From: Calycina herbarum
Lineage: Eukaryota > Ascomycota > Leotiomycetes > Helotiales > Pezizellaceae
DNA: 64,000 bases
Direction of reading: 5' to 3'
NCBI GenBank assembly: GCA_001414485.1
Contig: LLEY01000160.1
Coordinates: 1 to 64,000, forward strand
Shown: in pieces, positions 49,378 through 59,178 of the stretch
Layout of the letters: each line of letters starts with the position of its first letter
Numbering within the stretch: position 1 is the stretch's first letter
Position numbers and translations under genes: made by a program
The notes under the pieces: model-generated
Database searches by the model: none
What the model was told of the DNA's origin: nothing
What the model saw: only the letters and a program-made list of their open reading frames with translations

Positions 49378-50475
49378 GACCGTTATTAATTCTTTATATA
49401 CTGTTATAAAAGCTAAAAAGAACTCTACCTTCGTAATATAGTTAATATAAGCTTTGATAAACGTTTTAATCTGCCGACTATACGCTTGCTTTAATATACT
49501 AAAGCATCTAATATCAAGTGGTTAGGTTATATAGGATAAGTAGAGAGGTAGTCTAAGAGTTATAATATTATATGCTTTGTAATACTCTTAAAATTCGGCC
49601 GATTTATAACTCTTATACCTATCTAATACTAGTATTCGATATAGACCCTTTATACGACTAGTAGTATATTTATCAAAGTGTTTTAGCTATTCTAGACCTG
49701 TCTCGTTGTTTATCTATCTGTTACTTGTCGGTTTAATAACCTAGTTATATAGGAGGCCGCTGTCTATATACTAATTCGTAAGATAATTCTTCTCTTAGAT
49801 AACTAAAAATAGAGAGATATCCCAACCCTCGCTATTAATATAAGCAATTGCTATAGCCTATTCCCGATTGCCTAGCTGAACTGTCTTACCTCTGCTACGT
49901 CGATCTATACGTGTAACAACTATTATAGAGTAAATTATACCTATTATAAAGCCTGTTTCGTCGAAGTTATAGAAATCGTAATCTAAAACGCTATATTTCG
50001 CTCTTATATTTTATATAAGTTAGAACTACGTACTAATTAGGTTAGGATCTTCGTATAAGGCCTTTTAGAAGTCGTAAACGCGATTAAAACGCGTCTTTAA
50101 CCTTAGTTGTCGTTATATAAATCGATGTGTCTAAAGCTTACTAACGCGTTTCCCTCTCCGCGATTCGAGGATATAATTTACTATATCTTCTACACTAGCT
50201 AGCTAGGGTGCAAACCCTCTAGAATCCAAGTTAAGTATATTCTAAAGAATCACTTCCTCCTCGAGTTAAGTTAATTTAATATTTACTAGCCGTCGTTCTA
50301 GGAGAGGAAGTTAGCCGTTTATTCTACGGCGAAGGCTAGTTTTAGAGACTTTATAGATTTTTATAGCAGCTCGACAACTAAGCTTTTTAGATAATCGGAT
50401 AGCCTCGATAACTAAGATAATTCGAGCTTCTTAAGTTTAAATTTCTATTAGTAGTTGTTAAGATAACACGTGTTA
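49378..50475 (-). pseudogene. pogo transposase of D, N-terminal HTH and DDE core
   Basis: The minus strand reads EARIILVIEAIRLSKK (first HTH), VSKTSLRRRI, then a CENP-B-type HTH (LEEEVIL, stop, NILNLDSRGFAP), RFNRVYDF, and the catalytic start DYDFYNFDETGFIIG. After it come VVTRIDRRSRGKTVQLGNRE, LVLDRYKSYKSAEF (second catalytic Asp) and ITLRLPLYLSYIT with PLDIRCFSILK. About ten RIP-type stops. Interrupted by the 5' LTR of G. Confidence 0.8.
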
Positions 50476-50497
50476 AAATAATAAAGTAGAGAAGATA

Positions 50498-50546
50498 GGA
50501 AAAGTACGCCAGGTTCTAATATACGCTAGGTCCTGATAAACCACGT
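50498..50546 (-). repeat. right terminal inverted repeat of D
   Basis: The reverse complement matches the left terminus over about 49 bp. The differences (CCTAGCG, ATTAGAACC, GTACTT) are all G-to-A or C-to-T, so this end was RIP-mutated while the left was not. Confidence 0.85.
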
Positions 50547-50548
50547 TA

Positions 50549-52600
50549 TATAAAGATTATAAAACTAATAATAGTACTAGTAAAAAAGGCTATTAAATTC
50601 GTTTAGAATAAATAAGCTAAGAACGTCTTTTAGAAAATCAAAGTAAGGTTTATAGAAAAACCTATTCTATACGATTTTAATATAGTAGTAGATATAATTT
50701 ACCTATAACTAAATAATAAAGAAAAGCTTATATCTATTATATATTATTCTAAGATATTTAATCTAGTATAATAGAACTATAATATCTTTAATAAAGAATT
50801 GCTTACTATAGTATTAGCTTTAGAATACTAGAGAATCTATTTATAGCTAGTAAAATACTAAGTTATAGTTTTATCTAACTATAAGAACCTTAGAACGTTT
50901 ATAACAACTAAAGAACTTACGACTAGGTAGTTAACTAGATAGTTAAAGATATTAAGAGAGTTTAATATCGTTATTTAATATATAAAGAGAATATTAAATA
51001 CTTAAGTAGATATACTTAGCTAGAAACCTAGATATAAAGAGAATAAAGAGTATAAGAAGATTACGATTCTAAAAACTCTTAAGAACGAGGACTTAACCTC
51101 TACGATATATGAAATTGCTATTATAAGATATAATAATCTATAATAAGAAACGATTTAGTAGACGTAGGAAAAGAATTAGCTAGAGTTAGTTAAATAGGAA
51201 GATATACTATCTAACCTAGTTTAGAAAAGAAATTTTACTAATATTTATTATACTATAAATAAGCGTAAGAATAGAAGAAGATATAAAAACGGAAAGTTAT
51301 AGATTCTAAAGTTATATATAAAAGAATTTATTAAGGAATATTATTTAGTACTAGCTTATAGATACTAGAGAGTTTATTAAACTCTTTAGAAGATAAGATA
51401 ATACTACTATATTAATTAATTATCTACGATAGTTAAGGAAGTAATAGTAGAATATAATACCTATACTAGGAATAAGGCTTCCTACTATACTTCTTATAAA
51501 TAGATAAATACTACTCTAATACTATAAGTACCTTAGAGATCGATATCTTAGGATTTTATTATTAAATTACTAAAATCTAAAGATCTAATAATAGGAGTTA
51601 AGTATAACTCGATCCTAGTTATTATAGAACGACTTACGAAGGATATAATTCTTATACTATATATAGAATCAAGTATAGCTAAGGAATTAGTATTTGTATT
51701 CTTTAGAGAAGTAGTTTTAAGATATAGACTATTAGAAGAAATACTCTTAGATAGAGATAAACTCTTTACTTTTAAATTTTAGATTACTCTTATAAAACGA
51801 TTAGGTGTAAAAAGAAAGCTTTCTATAGCTTTTTACTCTTAAATAAATAAAGGAAATAAATAGATAAATTAAGTAGTTAAAATATATCTTCGTTATTATA
51901 TAAACTACTAGTAAGATAACTAGGTAGAACTACTATCTCTAGCATAGTTTACTTATAATAGTTTAGTAATAGAAATAATACTTATTATACTATTCTACGC
52001 TAACTTTAAGTATAAACTAATAGTATATTAAGAACTATTATCTATAACTATTAATAATTAACTTACTTATATTTAGATCTTAAAAATTAAGAGTTTATAT
52101 AAAGAACTTATAGAAGACTTATAGTTTATAGCTAAAAGAAACGCGTACTACTATAACAAACGACGTAGTTAGAAGCTAATATTAAAAGAGAGAGATAAAG
52201 TCTACCTAGTATAGAAAAACATTAATATAAAAAGACTAAGTAATAAATTAGATTATAAAAAACTTAGACTATTTAAAAATAAATAAGTTAAGAGACTTTT
52301 AAATTATAAATTAGTATTACTATAAATAGTAAACATCTATCTAGTATTTTATATAACCTTACTTAAACTAGTACTACTAGAAGCACTACTAGCTCTACGT
52401 ATAGAAATATAACTAGTAAACCTGAATACTAAGTATAAGATTAAAAAGATTCTTAACTATAAAATTATTAGAGAACGAACTAAGTACTTAGTTAAATAGT
52501 TAGATTACCTATACTTAGAAAAGACTTAGAAGCTAAGAGAAAACCTTACCTAGTACTTAAAGGAACTTTAGAAGTTCTACTAATAAAACCTAGAGCTATC
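50549..52600 (+). pseudogene. C-terminal pol of A: RNase H, integrase, chromodomain
   Basis: Directly continues the pol frame across D (IQD then YIKIIKLII). RNase H includes NYNIFNKELLTIVLALEY. Integrase runs to about 52000, with a zinc-binding relic near 51350 and WNRRLGV-like core segments read through stops. A chromodomain near 52410-52580 reads YKIKKILNYKIIREQTKYLV, a stop, then LDYLYLEKTQKLRENL. Between 52600 and 53083 a charged reading continues in the plus direction. Unlike B and C, I see no antisense accessory ORF here. Confidence 0.68.
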
Positions 52601-53096
52601 TAGAACTTAGAACTAGGGTTAGATAGAGATATATTATTAGAAAGTACCTACTCGACGAAAGGAGCTATCTCGAAGATAGAGAACTAGGCAGACGAGAACT
52701 TAAGAGGAGGACTCGAAGATAGAGGACTCGAAGGAGTAATAAGAAGTTGTTTATATATAAGACTAAAGAAAAATCAATATATAGGTTTTTAAGGTTTAGA
52801 GGAAAGAACAACGAGATAGCTAGAGCTATCGTAGAACCTTTTTAACCGAATATACTTAGAATAATAAGAGGATTTAAAGAGCTCTAAAAAGCATCGACGA
52901 GACTGTTTTTAATAAAAAGAACAGGTTATCGCTAGACGTTATATAGATTCGATTTATATAATAAGAGCTAGACGCTCTTTTCGTTTAATATAAGAAGAGG
53001 ATATGTTTATATATAGAGGAGGGTTAATACCTATCTAACGATATATTTTAGAGTTATATTCTAGCGTAGAGACACGCTAGGCTAAGAAGGGGATAG

Positions 53097-53559
53097 TATT
53101 ACGAATTATATACTAGTATATAACGAAGTAAAGTCTAGGCGACGCTCTAATAGAACAAGTACTATTTATAACCTTAAAAGGAAGAAAGGATTAAATATAG
53201 TAGAATATATAATCCTAGAGATCTTATTATAGTTATATTACGTAACTCGGTTAGAAGTAGTTAGGTAATAGAGTCTAGTTTTAAGGAGCTCTAAAATTAG
53301 AGTCGGACTCTATCTTCGAGACTTCTACTAAGCAGGACTCTAATATAAACGAAGGTTCTATATAAGACTAGCACGTCTACTATTAGATAGAAGCTTCGTA
53401 CTTAACTTTAGTTATTAATCTTATTATCTTATTTAATATCTTTAATATAAGTAATAAGTTCACTTCTAAGTAAACAGCCTAGTATATCTATACTTCTTTC
53501 CTACGTACTAACCTTCGAGACTTAGTTACCTTTGTTTAGTTAGTTTAAGTTTCGTTATA
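53097..53559 (+). repeat. 3' LTR of A (also serves as right end of E1)
   Basis: 463 bp, preceded by a polypurine tract at 53084-53096 (AAGAAGGGGATAG) and followed by GCTAG, the duplication that matches E1's left flank rather than A's. Confidence 0.82.
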
Positions 53560-54326
53560 GCTAGCTCCTTTTATAGCTGAGTTTCTATCTTCTTATTAGC
53601 TAATTCTACCTTCTTTCGTTGTCTTATAAGAGTATTAGCCTTCCTTTCTACTCTTCTCTCTTTCTTTACCTTATCTTTAGCCTCTTTCTTCTTATCTATC
53701 TTATTCTAATACTCTTAAGTACGTATAACTCTTCTAGAGAAGTATACCTCTACTCTCCTACTAATATTACTATAAAGATTAAGTTTTTTACTCTTCTTTC
53801 TCTTCTAGTTCTTAAATATAATAGCTATCCGTAGCTCTTAGTTCTCGTACTCTAGAATAGAGACTTTACTTAATAGAGTTTATATAAAAGAGAAGATCTT
53901 ACTTACTTTAAGCTTAGATAGTAATTATTTAAAGTTTAGATAGGTATATTATATTACTTTCGTTATAAGAGATATTATAATATCTTTAGTAGTTTTATAG
54001 ATTAGTAAAATAGGCTTTATTACTTATACGATTATCTTTTCACTTTATACTAGCTAAATCCTAGTCTTCTCGAAGTATATATAATATTATATTCTATAAA
54101 TATAAGGTTCTATACTATTATAAATATTATATAGAAAAACTACTTTAATATAGAGACTAATCTACTAGCCTTCTATATAAGCTTCTCTAGTTTATTACTA
54201 TAGTATAATATAAGAGATTAGAAAAGACTAATATTAAAAGGCTATAATCGATATATTATATAAGATAGTAGTATTATAATAATAATATAATATTAGTCTA
54301 CGAAGTTAATAAACTTTATATTAATA
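53560..54326 (-). pseudogene. C-terminal part of a second type of pogo transposase (element I)
   Basis: On the minus strand a Lys/Glu/Arg-rich, coiled-coil-like sequence with RIP stops reads NKIDKKKEAKDKVKKE and then VELANKKIETQL. It continues, after removing E1, at 4032 and further left. Long charged C-terminal tails of this kind are typical of one large group of fungal pogo/Fot DDE transposases. The catalytic core is not legible here. Short plus-strand ORFs in this stretch are antisense shadows. Confidence 0.5.
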
Positions 54327-54328
54327 TA

Positions 54329-54756
54329 ATATAGTTTATTATCGAGTCGTCTACTTTTCTCTATATTCTACTCTACTAACTTTAACACGTGTTTTCTTAA
54401 CTATTATAAATAGAAGTTTAAACTAAAGAAGCTTGAATTATTCTAGCTATTAAGGCTATTCGTTTATCTAAGATAATAAATACTCGAACTATAGTAAAAC
54501 TATATAAAGTCTCTAGAACTATACTTAGAGATAGAATAGCTAGCTAAACTTCTTACGACGAAATATAATCTAATTATTATAAATTAACTATACTAGAAGA
54601 GAAGGTGATTTCTTAGAATATACTTAAGCTAGATTCTAGAGAGTTTATACTACGGCTTACTAGTATAGAAGATATAACTAATTTTATCCTAGAATTAAGA
54701 GAGGTAGAACGCGTTAGTAAGCTCTAGGCTTATCGATTTATATAATAACAACTAGC
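54329..54756 (+). mobile_element. pogo fragment P4 (left terminus plus transposase N-terminus)
   Basis: Starts after TA (54327-54328) with a mutated ACGTAG hexamer, a single 17-bp unit (TTTATTATCGAGTCGTC) and TACTTTTC. The plus-strand transposase relic from about 54400 reads EA, stop, IILAIKAIRLSK, VSRTILRDRIAS, LTILEEKVIS, stop, NILKLDSREF, LELREVERVSKL, as in P2. It ends where an LTR-like piece begins at 54757; no right terminus found. Confidence 0.65.
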
Positions 54757-54929
54757 TATAACGAAAGCTATAGCGAGATTTCAGCTACTTATAGTTTATA
54801 CTTACTTAGTAACTACTTTCCTCTAGGTATATAATCTATGTTACTTTCGTAGATAGAACTATAGCTTTAAATTCTCGTATTTATATATATATACTCTTAT
54901 ACCTTTGTCTTTAGTTATAGTTCGTAATA
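54757..54929 (+). repeat. LTR-like fragment related to the H-family LTR
   Basis: Starts TATAACGAAAGC and ends GTTCGTAATA. Its last 85 bp closely match the 3' part of the H1/H2 LTRs (ACTATAGCTTTAAATTCTCG and the TA-rich stretch after it), while the 5' part differs. No flanking duplication is visible, so I cannot say whether it is a solo LTR or a truncated element. Confidence 0.5.
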
Positions 54930-56139
54930 TTACTAAGGTAATTACCGAGGTAGTAAACCGTAAGCTCTTATTATAGATTAGTAAGGTAATTGCCGAGTAA
55001 GGTAATTACCGAGGTTATTACGTTAGATTACGTAAGATTACGTGTTTATACGAAGGTCGGTAGACCGAGTACTCTTTAAGTATAAACCGTTATAAAGAGA
55101 GGAAATAAGAGTAAATACTAAATAGAAGAAGAGTATAAACATAGGTATATATTTAGCTATAACTCTTAGGTTCTTAATATTCCTTAGATAGCTACTACGT
55201 AATCTATTCTTATATCTCTAGATAAAGTATCTAGTCTAGTTCTTTTCTACGTTGCTTCTACGTATCTCTTATACGAGGTTCTTAATAATAGAAGAAGTTA
55301 GTAGTATTCCTCGGTTTATAAGCTTATTAATCTACTGAATTAGAACTTCCTCTTACTCTATAGTAAGTACTTAGTAGTATTAGAATAATTCTTAAACTCC
55401 TCTCTTTTATATACTACTACTACTAAGTTGATCTAGTACGATTTATCTACTCTAGCTATAGTTAAAGTAGTAATAGTAGAGTAAAAAAGAGAGGTTTTAA
55501 AGTAGGCTTTTACTAGAGACGTATACTAACTAGAGACGTCGGTTATAAGATAACTTCTTTAATTCTTAAAGAAAATAAAAAAAGACTAAACTTACTTTAT
55601 AAAACATCTCTTAGTACTAAAAAGATAAGAGTAGTTTTATTTAAAGTTCTTCTAGTTTTTTAATTATTTCTCTAATCTTCTTCTACTTAGTTTTACCTAC
55701 TTTTTATCTATCTACTAACTTCTAAGACTTTATAAAATATTAAAAAAAGCTAAATATAACTATTAGGTATTTATTCTTTATAAAAATCTCTTATCTAAGT
55801 TTTTAAAAGATTTTTATTATTCTATATTAGATAGATAAAGTAGGAATAGCCTTAAAAAGAGAGCTAGTAGTAACGTAGATAGAGTTTTAAAAAAAGTGTA
55901 TTTAATTAATATTACTCTATTAGATAGCCGATTTAAGCTAGTTATAAAGTTAGCTTATAAGAATATTATTACCTAATTAGATTAGTCTAATTATATAATT
56001 TCTCGTATAATAGTACTCTATAGAATAGATTATTATATTAGATAACTCTTTATATCTCTTAGTTCTCTATAAATATTAAATTTTAATTTTCTATATAGTC
56101 GTTTATCTTTAAACTTCTGAATTTATATTATTTTAATAT
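54930..56139. other. RIP-mutated DNA of uncertain origin
   Basis: 54930-55050 holds three copies of a GGTAATTACCGAG-type motif, one reading GGTAATTGCCGAG. A stretch from 54928 (TATTACTAAGG) to about 55182 (TTCTTAATA) could be another LTR by its TG..CA-like ends. From 55190 onward no coding frame or terminal repeat is recognised. CpA/TpG content is very low. Confidence 0.4.
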
Positions 56140-56464
56140 AGTAAGTTACAAGTTAAGCTTGAATTTACCTACTTTTTTTATAATCCGAGCTTTTTAAGAA
56201 AATTCCTCTTTTTAGATACTCTTTTATCTATTAATTAATAATAATATATAATAACGTAGTTTATTAGTAAGTCGATTATATTACTAAGTCGATTACTAAA
56301 AATATATATAAAAAACGTTTATATAACTCTAGTAAAAATCTATAATTCTAAATAAAAATTAATAAAATTAAAAAATCTACTTTATTACTATAACGTAGTT
56401 TATTATCAAGTTATCTATATTATTAAGTCGTCTACTTTTCTCTATATTCTACTCTACTAACTTT

Positions 56465-57610
56465 AACACGCGTTTTCTTAACTACTATAAATAGAAGTTT
56501 AAACTAAAGAAGCTTAAATTATTCTAGCTATTAAAGCTATTCGTTTATCTAAGATAATAAATACTTAGACTATAGTAAAACTATATAAGATCTCTAGAAC
56601 TATACTTAAGAACAGAATAGCTAACTAAACTTCTCGCGACGAAATACGACCTAATCGTTATAATTAACTATACTAGAAAAGAAGGTAATTTCTTAGAATA
56701 TACTTAAGCTAGATTCTAGAGAGTTTATATCACAGCTTACTAGTATAGAAGATATAGCTAATTTTATCCTAGAATTAAGAGAGAGAGAACGTATTAGTAA
56801 GCTCTAGGCTTATCGATTTATATAACGATAACCAGTTCTTAAGACACGTTTTAATCGCGTTTACGATTTTTAAAAAGCTTTATACGAAGATCCTAAGCTA
56901 TGATTTCAAAGCTTAATATAAAGTTATAAACTCTAATACTCTCTAGACTCTCTACTGCTAATACTAACCTTTAGGTCTCCTAGACCTCTTCTAATCTAGC
57001 TAAAGCTCTTTTATAAACAACTCTTATTCGAAATCGAATTATCTATTACTAAGAAAGCTCGCTAACTATGACGGCTCTCTACAAATACACTAAAAGAGAT
57101 GCTTATAGAATAGTACCTGTATTCGAAGAAAACTAAACTAAAGAGAGAAGAGAAGAGTTAGTACGCTCTGTCTCTATTTATATATACTAAGCGAGACTTC
57201 GGTAGAACCTCGGCACGTGATCCAGTCGTATGTGACTGGGACTGTCATACTAACTCTACTTTTCGAGACAGTTGCTACGTTAGTAAAGAGTATAGAGAGA
57301 ATAGCTTATAAAATAACTTTTTTATCTATAGAGGTACGTATACTTCAAGTAGTAAACGAAGCTCTAAGTAAGCGTCGTAGAGCTAAAAAGGCTCGTATAT
57401 ATTAAGGTAGTATACTTACTATAGAGGATATATAGGATATTATATTATAAAAGAACGTAGATAAGTAGGTATAATACAACGTATATACGACAGAGAAGAG
57501 TTATAAGAAGAGATAATTGTCTAAGCAGTACTATAGGATTTATAGAAAAGCTAGTTATAATATATAAACTTATTAAGAAGCTGTAGATATATCTAGTTTA
57601 TTAGATTCTA
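56465..57610 (+). pseudogene. pogo transposase of P2, DDE core deleted
   Basis: HTH part about 56500-56890 (IILAIKAIRLSK, VYDFQKALYEDPKL with stops). Then directly the tail, of which 57217-57405 is open: ETVATLVKSIERIAYKI, LSKRRRAKKARIY. No catalytic aspartates remain, so it was non-autonomous before RIP. The tail matches D at 23900-24300. Confidence 0.7.
57067..57249. mobile_element. 183-bp MITE-like insertion X in P2
   Basis: Absent from the homologous position in D. Flanked by CTAAC on both sides (57062-57066, 57250-57254), with 8-bp imperfect inverted ends TATGACGG and CTGTCATA. Its right part (57190-57245) is GC-richer than the surroundings. It supplies the start of the 62-codon ORF at 57217. 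Confidence 0.6.
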
Positions 57611-58395
57611 ATTAGTTTTAGTTAATTTAATATATTATAGTTAATTTATTAATATTTAAAGTTTAATACTAAAGAAAAGTAGATAACTTAATAATATAGA
57701 CAACTTAATAATAAACCACGTTATAAATAAGTAATATTAAAATTTTTAAACGCTTACTAGCTATAACTAACGATTCGCTTAAAATTACTCTTATATTTAT
57801 AGATTTTTTTTAATTTCTTTAATAATTTAGCTATTATAATTAGTTAGTATCTAAGATTTCTAATATTATTTATATATATAGTAATAAAGTAAGGTTTTTA
57901 ATTTTATTAATTTTTATTAAGAATTATAGATTTTTACTAGAGTTATATAGACGTTTTTTATATATATTTTTAGTAATCGACTTGCTAATAAACTACGTTA
58001 TACTATTTATAAGAATAGAAAAGAAGAGGCTTATATCTCCTCTTATACTCTATAAACTTTATAAGATAAAAATAGATAATTTTATATCTATCTTAATTTT
58101 TATAAGTTCTTAACATAGCTTATCAACCTTATAAAGGTGGTGAAATTTTTTTTAAGAAAAGAGGTTATTTTAAGAATTATTTATCTTTTAGTTTACTTTT
58201 ATTATACTTACTTTGAGTTAATAAGTTATATAGAAGAGAGATAATTAGATATAGCGCTTCTTTCTAGCTAGGCATCGTCTCTTTTAAAGTACTTTTATTT
58301 TCTGTCTTCTAAAGAGAAGAGGGAGAAAGCCTTAATAAAAAAAAGCTCGGATCATAAAAAAAGTGAGCAAATTCAAGCTTAACTCGCAACTCACT

Positions 58396-58591
58396 GTACA
58401 CATACTTTGTGAGGTGGATTTTGTTGATTGTAGGTAACTAATAAAAAAAGACTTGTATCGAGAAGACGAAATTCGTATCACCAACAAAGGGCACCTACAC
58501 TATTAATACCTCGATTAAACCCATCCTCCGACTCGAACTTTCAGATTCCCAACAAGCTCCATTAATTTCCATCACATATAACTCTACAAGA
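58396..58591 (+). promoter_or_regulatory. upstream region of the small secreted protein candidate
   Basis: 196 bp of normal composition directly after transposon K. It becomes CA/CT-rich towards the start codon, as in fungal 5' leaders, and has TAATA-like stretches but no certain TATA box. Any promoter here is squeezed against RIP-mutated DNA. Confidence 0.35.
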
Positions 58592-58849
58592 ATGCAATTC
58601 CTCGCCCTCCCTAGCCTTATTTTAGCCTCCCTAGCCGGAATGGCTCTCTCGGCACCTACCATCGATCGTGAGTTCATACGGCACACAGTGTTGTGTATTT
58701 TCTCGACCACCAACTTCACCACCTGTCCCAAGATGCGCACCCGCGGTGTGTCCTCCGCCTTTCACTGGAGGCAAATGCGAATTCGCAGTGTCCCCGCGGT
58801 ACCGCCTTCAATGGAAAGGAATGTTGTAGCTATTAGTGGCCTTGAATAA
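58592..58849 (+). CDS. small secreted cysteine-rich protein candidate, probably intron-containing or frameshifted
   Basis: Opens with a clear signal peptide, MQFLALPSLILASLAGMALS followed by APTID. The open frame runs 85 codons to 58849, but GTGAGT at 58668 and AG at 58732 suggest a 65-bp intron. The spliced form ends at TAG 58836 (59 aa) with QCPRGTAFNGKECCSY. Another frame in the same stretch reads CAPAVCPPPFTGGKCEFA. Cysteine-rich sequence is thus spread over two frames one base apart, which hints at a frameshift. No family recognised; size, signal and Cys content are like fungal small secreted proteins (effector candidates or other). The end of the gene is uncertain. Confidence 0.5.
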   Translation: MQFLALPSLILASLAGMALSAPTIDREFIRHTVLCIFSTTNFTTCPKMRTRGVSSAFHWRQMRIRSVPAVPPSMERNVVAISGLE

Positions 58850-59178
58850 GTGTTGTATTATTTTGGGGTTTGGTGGCAAGTTAGTAGAGTATCAAAGAGA
58901 AAGCAGAGGGGGCTTAATTTGGGTAAGGTTGGTGCTTAATACACTTCAATACTTTCGGTTTTAACTCTTTACGCTTGAACTGCCTTCCGCCTTTTCAATC
59001 CCCATGGAACCATCACGTCAATTTCTCATTTCCTAACCTCGCTTAATATCATATCAGTAGAGTATAGTTGAGCTCAGGAAAATCAAGATCTATATTCTTC
59101 GAGACCAATTCTCAAAATTAAGCAACCCAAACACCCCCACTTCCGCTACAAGTCTCACTTGAAGTAAACTTCCATCCA
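58850..59178. other. intergenic region between converging genes
   Basis: 330 bp with normal GC, presumably holding the 3' UTRs of the 58592 (+) and 59179 (-) genes. No ORF, repeat or RNA gene recognised. Confidence 0.5.

Larger units (their letters stand above)
23754..50546 (-). mobile_element. pogo/Fot-like DNA transposon D, minus strand, split by G
   Basis: Inverted termini at 23754 and 50546 are flanked by TA (23752-23753, 50547-50548). Without the 24.9-kb G insertion it is 1860 bp, a normal autonomous pogo size. The left terminus is intact and the right one carries RIP changes. Inserted in pol of A. The transposase is split at a Gln codon by G; joining the halves with one TTCTG restores the frame. 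Confidence 0.88.
4033..53559 (+). mobile_element. Ty3/gypsy element E1, plus strand, host of the inner nest
   Basis: The 5' LTR at 4033-4479 is preceded by GCTAG (4028-4032). The LTR ending at 53559 is followed by the same GCTAG (53560-53564), so these two points mark one insertion. Between them only E1's 5' LTR and gag/early pol remain (4033-5810 and 11863-12255, about 2.2 kb). The rest of E1 pol is absent. The right-hand LTR has the U3 of element A, which suggests that E1 and A were fused by LTR-LTR recombination (see findings). Confidence 0.7.
12256..53559 (+). mobile_element. Ty3/gypsy chromovirus A, plus strand, split by B and D
   Basis: Two 463-bp LTRs (12256-12718 and 53097-53559) enclose gag, protease, RT, RNase H, integrase and chromodomain in that order. 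Removing B (with one CTTAG) and D (with one TA) leaves about 7.16 kb and restores the reading at both junctions. The copy is the most RIP-mutated in the nest. No matching TSD flanks it: AAAAG lies before 12256 and GCTAG after 53559. Confidence 0.8.
3706..54326 (-). mobile_element. outermost pogo-like element I, split by the E1 nest
   Basis: Only the two ends survive, at 3706-4032 and 53560-54326. If the intervening nest and one copy of the 5-bp duplication GCTAG are removed, the minus-strand frame reads straight across the junction (QL, stop, then KELAIITSKVLK). That is strong evidence for a former single unit. It forms the outermost shell of the block. I could not identify its termini: the left end merges into unique DNA near 3705, and the right side is cut by pogo fragment P4 at 54329. 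Confidence 0.55.
56393..57721 (+). mobile_element. internally deleted pogo element P2
   Basis: 1329 bp, flanked by TA (56391-56392, 57722-57723), with matching inverted termini: ACGTAG, TTTATTATCAAGTTATC, TATATTATTAAGTCGTC, TACTTTTCT. It sits inside J and contains insertion X. Relative to D the DDE core is missing: the frame jumps from ALYEDPKL at about 56890 to the C-terminal tail. Confidence 0.8.
56254..57998. mobile_element. short pogo-derived MITE J, host of P2
   Basis: Termini at 56254 and 57998 flanked by TA (56252-56253, 57999-58000). Inverted arms of about 100 bp, starting ACGTAGTTTATTAG. The left arm has two tandem 17-bp units (TTTATTAGTAAGTCGAT, TATATTACTAAGTCGAT), the right arm one. 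Without P2 about 415 bp and no coding sequence, so it depends on another element's transposase. Confidence 0.72.
56140..58395. mobile_element. MITE-like element K, host of J
   Basis: Long inverted arms: 56140-56205 and 58332-58395 are reverse complements over about 60 bp. Read from the right arm: AAAAAGCTCGGATCATAAAA, then AAAGTGAGCAAATTCAAGCT, then TAACTCGCAACTCACT. The left arm carries RIP changes. Without J it is about 510 bp with no ORF. The target duplication is not clear. Its right end is exactly where normal-GC DNA begins. Confidence 0.55.

Noticed and set aside
4033..53559. Alternative genetic code with TAG/TAA read as Gln
   Set aside because: Stops at Gln/Trp codons occur only in repeats; fzo1 and the membrane protein gene use normal stops. 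RIP explains the pattern.
53619..53834. 71-codon Leu/Ser-rich plus-strand ORF resembling a membrane peptide
   Set aside because: Antisense of the Lys/Glu-rich transposase tail of element I.
3706..58395. Centromere
   Set aside because: AT-rich nested retroelements fit a fungal centromere, but any subtelomeric or pericentric RIP block looks the same; nothing in the sequence decides it.
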